Source: Terriglobia bacterium
GTDB taxonomy: Bacteria > Acidobacteriota > Terriglobia > Bryobacterales > Bryobacteraceae
NCBI GenBank assembly: GCA_025350105.1
Contig: JANXYJ010000183.1
Location: forward strand, 33,349 to 97,348
Length of the DNA: 64,000 nt
Direction: 5' to 3'
Part shown: in pieces, positions 43,164 through 50,191 of the stretch
How positions within the stretch are numbered: position 1 is the stretch's first letter
Layout of the letters: every line of letters begins with the position of its first letter
The notes under the pieces: model-generated
Databases searched by the model: none
Told to the model about the DNA's origin: nothing
The model's input: only the letters and a program-made list of their open reading frames with translations
Translations under genes and position numbers: made by a program

Positions 43164-44131
43164 GATACCGCTCGCCGGAATAGCATGGTGCCGCCCAACG
43201 CCAGCATCGCGAACGCCAAGCCCAACACCCAGCCCAGTTTCGAATACACTCGCGCCGGCGCCACTTCGATCTTCGGTTGGCCGTTGTCTTCGGCGGCGCC
43301 ACCGGTGTCTGAAGCGGATGCGGTCGTGTTGCGCAACGCGCCCGTGCCTTCAATCGTCACGTCGTAATCTGTACCTGTGATGTTATAGATGTGCGCCTGC
43401 GTCTGCGGTTCCTGTCCTTGCGAAATGATCCCGCTGCCCTCCAGCGTCACCGAAAACGGAGTGACGATGTGCGTTCCCGCCGGACCGTTAACAACTTTGC
43501 CCGCGAATTTCGTCCCCGCCGGGACGCTGTAGTTTACGTCCATGCGCGTTTCACCCGGTTTGATGGGATAGTCAATCTTGTAGAAATTCGCGCGCGCGCT
43601 TTTCTGCGGCACGCGGGGAATGGGCATGCCGCCCGGCGCGGTGATGATGGCCTGCGCTTTGCCGCCCGCCGCCGGTGGTAGATAAATCTGCACTGAGCCC
43701 TTCACCGGATCGCTAAACGTGCGCACGGTTTGGTTGTTGAAGACGAACGTCTCACTCACTTTGATTTCCGTGTCGCCGGGCTCCAGCAGAATCAAGTGCT
43801 CTGCGGGATTGGCCACAATAGGGTCATTCGTCGATTCGAAAACCTTCACCTGCACACCACTGGTGGGCGTGCCCGGCGTGAAAATCTGATTGTACGTATT
43901 GCCTTGAAACGTGGCCTGCAATAAACCAGGGCCCGGCGGAATTGTTTTGTCGATTTTGAACGCCCCGTCCGCGCCCGAAACTGTTTCGCCCAACGGCACC
44001 ATCCCGTCCTGGCTGGGCTGCACCAGGTTCAACTGCACGCCAGCTTGGGGTTTACCAGTGGAGGCGTTGATCACCACGCCATCAATCGCGAACAGCGGCA
44101 AACAACAAAGAACAGCCAAAATCAGTTTCAT
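43160..44131 (-). CDS. Membrane-anchored CnaB/carboxypeptidase-regulatory-like protein in the ccm operon
   Basis: Protein of 323 residues; ATG 44131 overlaps the previous stop (ATGA) and opens a signal peptide (MKLILAVLCCLPLFAID). A transthyretin-like domain follows (about 16-95, GVVINASTGKPQAGVQLNLV, SGADGAFKIDKTIPPG), then beta-rich periplasmic sequence, and a C-terminal helix (about 297-317, LGWVLGLAFAMLALGGTMLF) with a short basic tail. So it is a periplasmic domain hung from the inner membrane. It is not a known ccm component, yet it overlaps genes on both sides. A structural or haem-handling role in maturation is inferred from position only. Confidence 0.8.
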   Translation of the reverse strand: MKLILAVLCCLPLFAIDGVVINASTGKPQAGVQLNLVQPSQDGMVPLGETVSGADGAFKIDKTIPPGPGLLQATFQGNTYNQIFTPGTPTSGVQVKVFESTNDPIVANPAEHLILLEPGDTEIKVSETFVFNNQTVRTFSDPVKGSVQIYLPPAAGGKAQAIITAPGGMPIPRVPQKSARANFYKIDYPIKPGETRMDVNYSVPAGTKFAGKVVNGPAGTHIVTPFSVTLEGSGIISQGQEPQTQAHIYNITGTDYDVTIEGTGALRNTTASASDTGGAAEDNGQPKIEVAPARVYSKLGWVLGLAFAMLALGGTMLFRRAVS

Positions 44132-44556
44132 GCCGCCATCTCTTTCCCGCAGCTTCCACAAAAGCGCATGGGCGTAGTGAACCGGGCGTTGCAATGCGGA
44201 CAAATCACAGGGGATGGGTCTGCTTCCACCTTCAGCGAAACCACTTCCGGTTCCAGGATTTGCCTCTTTCTATCGGCCACCGGCAGGCCTTTCGAAATTC
44301 GTTCCGTCTCCGCCAGTACCACCGCTAATTCCTTTTGCAGCGCCAACTTGGTTTGCGCGTAATCGGCGTCCGACAATTTACCCACGCGATATTCAAATTG
44401 CAAATCGCGCAAATTTTCGTAAATGGCCGCCTTTCGTTCGTCCAAATGCAAGGTCGGCGATACCGGATCGGGCACCGGCAAGTCCTGCGGCCGCACGAAA
44501 AGGATGTAAAAGAGTGTGGCCGCAAGCAAGACGGCGACCGCGATCACGAGTGGCAT
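44128..44556 (-). CDS. CcmI-like membrane protein with a C-terminal zinc ribbon
   Basis: Protein of 142 residues. Helix 3-21 spans the membrane. The next segment, AAIYENLRDLQFEYRVGKL then SDADYAQTKLALQKEL, resembles the CcmI N-terminal cytoplasmic loop (L-x-x-L-x-x-x-x-x-x-G-K-L-S-x-x-D-Y). Residues 119-136 hold a zinc ribbon, C119-x2-C122...C133-x2-C136 (ICPHCNARF, RFCGSCGKEM). CcmI normally brings apocytochrome to CcmFH. Here the TPR domain is replaced by a zinc ribbon, so the assignment is by position and the short loop motif only. It starts 16 bp after ccmH. Confidence 0.72.
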   Translation of the reverse strand: MPLVIAVAVLLAATLFYILFVRPQDLPVPDPVSPTLHLDERKAAIYENLRDLQFEYRVGKLSDADYAQTKLALQKELAVVLAETERISKGLPVADRKRQILEPEVVSLKVEADPSPVICPHCNARFTTPMRFCGSCGKEMAA

Positions 44557-44572
44557 CAGTTAGTAGGCTTCT

Positions 44573-45043
44573 TTATTCCAGATTGGCCAGATTCTTGTCG
44601 ATTTCAGCCAGGGTTGCTGCATCGATTTCAGGAGCACCCGCAACCGCGGGGCGCTTGCCCATGTAGCGGCGAATGGTCCAGAATACCAGGCCCAGGCCCA
44701 GCACCAGCGCAATATAAGGCGCCACCGTGCCAAATAGGCCCGGCGGAATCACCAGGATATCTTTGCCGTTTTCGGCAACATAGCGATCCAGAATCTGGTT
44801 GTCACTCATGCCGATCTTTTGCATGCTAACAATTTTCGCTTTGTTGGTTTTGCACGTGGCGCAACCGGGCGTCATCTGGCAGGCCATGTTCTGGTTGCAG
44901 CCGCAGCTGCATTTCAACTTCGCGGCCACGCGCATCACTTCCGGCGTTTCGGTTTCCGAAGCCGTTTGCGCGACCGCCGCCAGCGCCATTACCATCACCA
45001 GAACCGCGGATTTGAGCTTAGTGCTATTGTTCGATGTTTGCAT
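44573..45043 (-). CDS. ccmH: CcmH-like cytochrome c maturation protein with extra cysteines
   Basis: Protein of 156 residues: signal (about 11-27), then a cysteine-rich domain (C45, C47, C49, C55, C61, C64), then DNQILDRYVAENGKDILVIPP typical of CcmH, and one transmembrane helix (about 108-124). Standard CcmH has one LRCxxC pair that reduces the apocytochrome haem motif. Here the segment reads LKCSCGCNQNMAC then TPGCATCK, with six cysteines, so it may bind a metal or form several disulfides. It overlaps ccmF by 20 bp and is followed by the CcmI-like gene. Confidence 0.86.
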   Translation of the reverse strand: MQTSNNSTKLKSAVLVMVMALAAVAQTASETETPEVMRVAAKLKCSCGCNQNMACQMTPGCATCKTNKAKIVSMQKIGMSDNQILDRYVAENGKDILVIPPGLFGTVAPYIALVLGLGLVFWTIRRYMGKRPAVAGAPEIDAATLAEIDKNLANLE

Positions 45044-47036
45044 GTTTCCCCGTCACCGCCACCACTTCGGTGCGCGGCCAAATCAGGCGCGTTTTGCTGG
45101 GAATCAGACACACAATCGTCCCGATCAGAACCACCCAGTAGCCAGCCCAAATCCAGCTGACCAGCGGAAAAACATAGGCCTGAATCACGGTGCCTTCGCC
45201 ATCGTTGGAGGCGCCGGCGAAGTTCAAATATAAATCTTCACTCGGCCGCCGGCGGATCGTGACGTTTGACGTCGGCTGCCGCGAAGCAATGTATAAGCGC
45301 CTTTCCGGCTTCATCGTGCCGATGAATTTGCCGTCGCTCGATACCTCCACGTTCAGCACTTCGCTGGTATAAACTTCATTTTGCGACTTCACCACATCGC
45401 CAATCTTCAGCGTGTAATGGCCGATGGCCAGCGTCTGGCCCTGCTGCACCTGGACCGTTTTATCGATATCAAACGCCTTGCCGGTAAAGCCCACAAACAT
45501 CAGCACAATGCCCATGTGCACCACGTATCCGCCATAGCGCCGGGTGTTGCGATGGGTCAATTCGATCATCGATGCCAGCAGGTTCTGATGGTCCTTCGCC
45601 CGGATGGCAATCGCGCCTTTGAAAAATTCAATCACGATGGTCACCGTGACAAAGGCGCACAAGGCCAAAGACATCAGCGCATAAAAATCCCGGATGCCCA
45701 TCGCCAGCAAAATCACGGCGACGGTGATACCGCCCAGCGCGGGCCACATGAAAGCGCGCTTCAAACTTTCGATAGAACTGCGCCGCCATGCGATCAGCGG
45801 GCCTATCCCAGTCAACAGCATCAGTCCCAGACCAATCGGAATATTCACGCGATTGAAGAACGGCCCGTCCACGCTGATTTTTTCGCCGGTGACGGCTTCT
45901 GAAATCACGGGGAACAACGTCCCCCACAACACCGCGAAGCAACTGGCCAGCAGGATCAGGTTGTTAAACAGGAAACTGGACTCGCGCGACAATACGCTTT
46001 CCAGTTGCGCTTCGCTCTTCAAATAATCCAGGCGGTTCAAGATAAGATACAAAGTGCCGGCGATGCCAACGGCCAAAAACGTCACGAAATACGGGCCCAA
46101 CTGCGATTGCGCAAAGGCATGCACCGATTGCACCACGCCGCTGCGGGTTAGAAATGTTCCGAAAATGCACAGAAAGAATGTGGAGGAAACCAGCACCACG
46201 TTCCACACTTTCATCATGCCTTTTTTCTCCTGCATCATCACCGAATGCAGAAACGCGGTGGCGGTGATCCACGGCAGGAGCGATGCGTTTTCCACCGGAT
46301 CCCAGCCCCAATATCCGCCCCAGCCAAGTACGGCATAGGCCCAACCGGCCCCCAGCAAAATGCCGGTGGTTTGGAACATCCAGGTAACCAGTGTCCAGCG
46401 GCGCGTAGTGTGAATCCAGGAATCGCCGGGCTGCTTGGTGATCAGCGAACCCATCGCAAACGCGAACGGCACCGCAAAGCCCACGTAGCCCAAATACAGC
46501 ATCGGCGGATGGATCACCATGGTCCAATACTGCAGCAGAGGATTCAGGCCCTGGCCGTCACCAACATCAACAATGCCTTTGCCTGCCATCAACACTTTGA
46601 ACGGCTGTTCGATAAACGAAATCAGTATCAGGAAAAACGTCAGTGTGGACATCAGCACCGCGGTGACGTAGGGCATCATGTCGCGGAACTTGCGGCGGTT
46701 CTGAAAAACCAGGATAGAAGAGTAGGTTGACAGCAGCCAGGCCCACAACAAAAGTGACCCTTCCTGCCCGCCCCACCACGATGCGAATTTATACGCCGTG
46801 TCCATCGACTTGTTACTATGCGAGGCCACATAGGCCAGGCGGAAATCGCCGGCGATCAGCGAATACACCAGCAGAGATGCCGCCACCGTGAGCAAGCCCC
46901 ACACGCAATATACCGCGCGTTCGGCGCTCAAAATCAGAAACGGACGGCGCGCCAATTTGCCCGCAATCGAAGCGATCACCGCATAAACGGCGAAACAAAA
47001 CGCAAACAAAATGGCAAGTGAGCCAACGTTTTCCAT
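45024..47036 (-). CDS. ccmF: Cytochrome c haem lyase CcmF
   Basis: Large inner-membrane protein of 670 residues with about 14 helices. The WWD haem domain reads LGWGGYWGWDPVENASLLPW, with periplasmic histidines on either side; SWWGGQEGSLLLWAW is the family's early motif. CcmF takes haem from CcmE and attaches it to apocytochrome CXXCH. The stop lies 20 bp inside ccmH. The 109-bp gap before it (toward ccmE) holds a hairpin repeat. Confidence 0.96.
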   Translation of the reverse strand: MENVGSLAILFAFCFAVYAVIASIAGKLARRPFLILSAERAVYCVWGLLTVAASLLVYSLIAGDFRLAYVASHSNKSMDTAYKFASWWGGQEGSLLLWAWLLSTYSSILVFQNRRKFRDMMPYVTAVLMSTLTFFLILISFIEQPFKVLMAGKGIVDVGDGQGLNPLLQYWTMVIHPPMLYLGYVGFAVPFAFAMGSLITKQPGDSWIHTTRRWTLVTWMFQTTGILLGAGWAYAVLGWGGYWGWDPVENASLLPWITATAFLHSVMMQEKKGMMKVWNVVLVSSTFFLCIFGTFLTRSGVVQSVHAFAQSQLGPYFVTFLAVGIAGTLYLILNRLDYLKSEAQLESVLSRESSFLFNNLILLASCFAVLWGTLFPVISEAVTGEKISVDGPFFNRVNIPIGLGLMLLTGIGPLIAWRRSSIESLKRAFMWPALGGITVAVILLAMGIRDFYALMSLALCAFVTVTIVIEFFKGAIAIRAKDHQNLLASMIELTHRNTRRYGGYVVHMGIVLMFVGFTGKAFDIDKTVQVQQGQTLAIGHYTLKIGDVVKSQNEVYTSEVLNVEVSSDGKFIGTMKPERRLYIASRQPTSNVTIRRRPSEDLYLNFAGASNDGEGTVIQAYVFPLVSWIWAGYWVVLIGTIVCLIPSKTRLIWPRTEVVAVTGKHANIEQ

Positions 47037-47117
47037 GCAACCTCTTTCAATGAACTAACCCCGCCCTCTACTGGTCACGGCTCGTATGCCCGCGCGGCCA
47101 GAAATCGCGAAACTGAG

Positions 47118-47136
47118 CCGCGGCCAAAGGGAGCGG
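47118..47136 (+). repeat. Dispersed hairpin repeat, family 1, copy D
   Basis: Core CCGCGGCCAAAGGGAGCGG in the ccmE-ccmF gap, on the plus strand although the operon runs on the minus strand. The extended 24-bp block is identical to copy C at 4104. Confidence 0.7.
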
Positions 47137-47145
47137 TGGTTGAAA

Positions 47146-47586
47146 TTAGCTGGCGCGAACGGCCGGCGCGGCCGTACCCTTCATCACCGGCTTGGCTTCG
47201 TACTTCGAAGCGCACTTGGCCTGAATCTTGGTGGCGTGAAAGACGCCGTCCGAACCCAATTTGCCATCGGCCAACGCTTGCGCGCCATCACGGAAGGTGT
47301 CGGGCAGCGGGTCAATTCCGTTATAGACCACCTGCAAACGGAGCGAATCCTGCGCCAGGGTGAAACTCACGTCCGCGCCATTGCGCTTGATGGAATTAAC
47401 GGCGATGTCGCCGCCCACGCGCAACCTGCGCTCAGCCGCCTGGTTGCCCAGTTGGCGAATCTCCGCCACCGTCTTGTAATAGGTTTTGGTCTCGCTGATG
47501 CCGCCCACCGCCAGCCACGCCAAAGTGCCCAGAACCACCGCGATCAGCAAGCCGAATTTTACGTAATTATTCATAGCGCCACTCAT
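47146..47586 (-). CDS. ccmE: Haem chaperone CcmE, CXXXY variant
   Basis: Protein of 146 residues; ATG 47586 was chosen because GGAGGT stands 8 bases upstream. One N-terminal anchor (about 10-27), then an OB-fold beta barrel (RRLRVGGDIAVNSI, SFTLAQDSLRLQVVYNGIDP, PDTFRDGAQALADGKLGSDG). The haem ligand motif is AKCASKYE: C125 and Y129 stand where most bacteria have His and Tyr. This Cys variant is known from archaea and some bacteria (variant System I). It carries haem covalently to CcmF. It precedes ccmF by 109 bp and follows the CXXCH protein by 64 bp. Confidence 0.93.
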   Translation of the reverse strand: MSGAMNNYVKFGLLIAVVLGTLAWLAVGGISETKTYYKTVAEIRQLGNQAAERRLRVGGDIAVNSIKRNGADVSFTLAQDSLRLQVVYNGIDPLPDTFRDGAQALADGKLGSDGVFHATKIQAKCASKYEAKPVMKGTAAPAVRAS

Positions 47587-47650
47587 ACCAATAAACCTCC
47601 GCCGTCCAGGCCTCTCGCTCTCACCTTCAGTATACTCCCGGTGTGTTCTT

Positions 47651-48031
47651 CTACAATTCGCTGGGGTTGTGGCACGCCTGACAGGCCACCTGCATGGCGA
47701 ATTTGACGGGCGCCTGGGCAGCGGTGTAATGCAGTGTGCTTGCCGAGGTGACCGGCCCCGCCATTGCATGCCGCGCATAGCGGTGGCCCCCAAACGCTCC
47801 GCCAATCGTGAAGACCATGACTGCCGCCGCCCAGGCCATCCGGTTGTGCAATGCTGGTTTTACTTTTGGCGCAATGCGAAGCCGATTCGTCTGGATCTGG
47901 TTCGTCTGGATCTGGCTCCAAAGCCCGGCGGGAGCCTCCACCCGTTGCAAATGCTGTTTCAGCGCGGGCTCCATCCATTCCGGCCCTCCGTAATCGGACC
48001 GCATGTCGTGATGATTTCGGTGATCAGACAT
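47651..48031 (-). CDS. Small membrane protein with C-terminal CXXCH haem motif; candidate anti-sigma factor
   Basis: Protein of 126 residues. The N-terminus is His-rich (MSDHRNHHDM), followed by a helical segment (EPALKQHLQRVEAPAGLWSQ) like the cytoplasmic part of small anti-sigma factors. A repeated Q-I-Q-T-N unit comes next. A single helix (about 64-83, RMAWAAAVMVFTIGGAFGG) spans the membrane. The periplasmic tail ends ACQACHNPSEL, with C117-x2-C120-H121 only five residues from the end. It starts 33 bp after the ECF sigma gene's stop and precedes ccmE. Position says anti-sigma; the haem motif suggests a sensor of haem attachment. An alternative is a small cytochrome unrelated to regulation. 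Confidence 0.7.
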   Translation of the reverse strand: MSDHRNHHDMRSDYGGPEWMEPALKQHLQRVEAPAGLWSQIQTNQIQTNRLRIAPKVKPALHNRMAWAAAVMVFTIGGAFGGHRYARHAMAGPVTSASTLHYTAAQAPVKFAMQVACQACHNPSEL

Positions 48032-48064
48032 TGTTTCTTTCCTTGCTTTCTTCCTTTGCCTTTT

Positions 48065-48775
48065 TCATCCGTTGATTCGTTGGTCGGTCCAACACCGTTT
48101 GAAACGACGCTCCAAAAGACGATGCGCGCGATTCAACCGTGACGCCACCGTTCCCGGCGGGCAGCGCAGAATTTCGGCGATGGCATCGTAACTCAAGCCT
48201 TCGGTGTAGCGCAGGACGGTGACCATGCGCAACTCGGCTGGCAGCTTCGCCACCATGTTTTGCACCTGGGCCTGCATTTCATCGCGCATCAAAACATCCA
48301 GCGCCGACAGATCCCGCGCAGACTCTGCCGCCGCACGCGAACGCCCAAACGGCAGCGCGCCAGCAATATCTTCAACCAGCATGGGCAGCCAGCGCTTGCG
48401 CCGGCGGCGCTCATCAAGGCAGGCGTTCACCACCATGCGATACAACCAGGATTCGAACTGCGCTTCACCGCGAAAGGTTTTGATCTGGGCGAACAATTTC
48501 ACGAAGACGTCTTGCGCAATGTCCTTTGCCACGGCATCGTCGCCGGAAAAGCGCAGCGCGATGGAATACACCCGATCCTTACAGGATTCGAAGAGCTTTG
48601 CGAAGGCATCGGCGTCTCCGCTTTGGCAAGCGCTGATAGTTTGCCGATCGATGGTTTGACTGGCCATCCGGTCAACAAATCCGGCACGGGGCTCCTGCCG
48701 GTCCTCGTCCGGGTATTGGATAGGCCGGTGATGAATAGGCATGTCAAGCTTCGCGTCCAATCCTATGGTCATCAT
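48065..48775 (-). CDS. ECF-type RNA polymerase sigma factor
   Basis: Sigma-70 family protein of 236 residues. Region 2 (about 49-125): AFAKLFESCKDRVYSIALRF, AKDIAQDVFVKLFAQ and FESWLYRMVVNACLDERRRR. Region 4 (about 170-225): LPAELRMVTVLRYTEGLSYD then AEILRCPPGTVASRLNRAHR. The N-terminal 37 residues before MASQTIDRQT are atypical and the start at 48664 is possible. It directs RNA polymerase to specific promoters, probably including this operon. It is followed by the CXXCH membrane protein and the ccm genes, and is preceded without any gap by a 37-codon frame (TAGATG). Confidence 0.93.
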   Translation of the reverse strand: MMTIGLDAKLDMPIHHRPIQYPDEDRQEPRAGFVDRMASQTIDRQTISACQSGDADAFAKLFESCKDRVYSIALRFSGDDAVAKDIAQDVFVKLFAQIKTFRGEAQFESWLYRMVVNACLDERRRRKRWLPMLVEDIAGALPFGRSRAAAESARDLSALDVLMRDEMQAQVQNMVAKLPAELRMVTVLRYTEGLSYDAIAEILRCPPGTVASRLNRAHRLLERRFKRCWTDQRING

Positions 48776-48889
48776 CTAAGAGTCTACCGCTTTGGCTTCC
48801 GGTCCCTTTTCAACATTGAGACGAACCAGCGGCTTGTTTTCTTCACAGAATCTTTTTGCAAGACTACGCACCTGTAGGACATCCGCCAT
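48776..48889 (-). CDS. Possible 37-aa leader ORF coupled to the sigma factor gene
   Basis: ATG 48889 opens MADVLQVRSLAKRFCEENKP and ends at TAG 48776, which abuts the sigma factor ATG (TAGATG). No ribosome site is evident before either start. It could be a leader peptide or a translated small gene; a chance ORF is equally possible. No homology is claimed. Confidence 0.3.
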   Translation of the reverse strand: MADVLQVRSLAKRFCEENKPLVRLNVEKGPEAKAVDS

Positions 48890-48964
48890 TGTGCATTTAA
48901 CAGAAGTGTGCCAAAATGTTTTTCTCCCCCCGGAAGCGGTTGATTTAAAGGGGGTTACTGGACT

Positions 48965-50143
48965 ATGAGTACTAGAGGTTTTACCTCTCCCAGGCTTTCC
49001 GGGACGCACGGCCCACTCAATTCCGGGCGGGCGGCGAAATCCTCGCTTTCGGCTGCAGCCCTGCGGGACACCGCCCTGCGTGACACAGCGCCGGATGTGA
49101 CGGGCACTCCCATACCCGCGACTCCTCCGTGGCGTTTGTCAGGTTGGCCAGGCGGTTCTGGCCCGCGATTCGTGGTCATCTTGTGCGTCTGGGCCGGCAT
49201 TACGGCTGCCGTGTGCGCCACCGGCGAAAGATGGATTACTTCGACACTCATCAAAGTTTGGGATGCGGCACTTGGTTCGCATGATGATGAAACGCTGCGC
49301 GTGGCGCCCAGTCCGCATACCAGGGCGCAGGAAGCGTATGCGATTTTGAACCAGGCGCGGGCCCACCGCAATCCGCAAAACGTGGAGCGCGCCCGCCAGG
49401 CCGTGGATTGGTTTGTGCAGAACGCAAGCGTAATGCCGGGCGCAAATGGCGGCGCGGTGTGGCCGTGCAGCTACGCCTATAGCTACAACACCAAGCCCAT
49501 GTGGCGAAGCGCGTTGACCCAAACGGAAATCGCCAGCTTGATGTTGGACGCGGAAGAAGTATTGGGCGATGCGAATTATCGCCACTGGGCACAGCGCGCG
49601 CTGCAACCCCTCTTCGCCGATGTGGCCAGCGGCGGAGTGCGGGTAGTGGATGGGCCGCAATCCTGGTGGTACGAAGAGTACGCCGATGAAAGCGTGGCGC
49701 CGCCGCGGGTTTTAAACGGCATGCAGTATGCGTTGCTGTATCTGCATTCGGTATGGCGGAGGACCGGAGATCCGCAAGCAAAGCTGCTATTCGATAACGG
49801 CCTGCGCTCCTTGCATCGGCACCTGGCCGATTACGATGCTGGGTCGTGGACTTTCTATGACGCGCAAGGCTACATGGCTTCGCCCGAATATCATAAGGTC
49901 CACATAAAGCTGTTGGGCAGGTTGTACGCGGTCACCGGTGACAGCGAGCTTGGGCATTTCCAGAAAAAATGGCAAGCCTACGGCGGAGGTTTCTGGAAAC
50001 GCTTCTATTCCAACCTGACAGTGTGGCGGTTGAATAATTCGCAGATCGGAGTGCTGGGCGCATCGGCAATGATGAGCTTACTGGTGACGCTGATGGGCGC
50101 GTGGGTGTTGGGTCGCGTACGGCGAGAGCCGGTGTTGGCGTAG
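48965..50143 (+). CDS. Membrane protein with D-glucuronyl C5-epimerase-like domain
   Basis: Protein of 392 residues. A disordered Ser/Thr/Pro-rich N-terminus (1-66) precedes one transmembrane helix (about 69-88). The main domain (about 120-365) follows the C5-epimerase C-terminal pattern: SALTQTEIASLMLDAEEVLG, WWYEEYADES, PPRVLNGMQYALLYLHSVWR, SWTFYDAQGYMASPEYHKVH and IKLLGRLYAVTGD. A second helix lies at about 368-385. It would act on a periplasmic or surface uronate-containing polysaccharide. GGGGG before the ATG is a good ribosome site. It is divergent from the sigma gene. Confidence 0.82.
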   Translation: MSTRGFTSPRLSGTHGPLNSGRAAKSSLSAAALRDTALRDTAPDVTGTPIPATPPWRLSGWPGGSGPRFVVILCVWAGITAAVCATGERWITSTLIKVWDAALGSHDDETLRVAPSPHTRAQEAYAILNQARAHRNPQNVERARQAVDWFVQNASVMPGANGGAVWPCSYAYSYNTKPMWRSALTQTEIASLMLDAEEVLGDANYRHWAQRALQPLFADVASGGVRVVDGPQSWWYEEYADESVAPPRVLNGMQYALLYLHSVWRRTGDPQAKLLFDNGLRSLHRHLADYDAGSWTFYDAQGYMASPEYHKVHIKLLGRLYAVTGDSELGHFQKKWQAYGGGFWKRFYSNLTVWRLNNSQIGVLGASAMMSLLVTLMGAWVLGRVRREPVLA

Positions 50144-50191
50144 CGACTACGAACCTTCCCGCAAAGCGCTTCGCAATAAGTTCGGCGAAAC

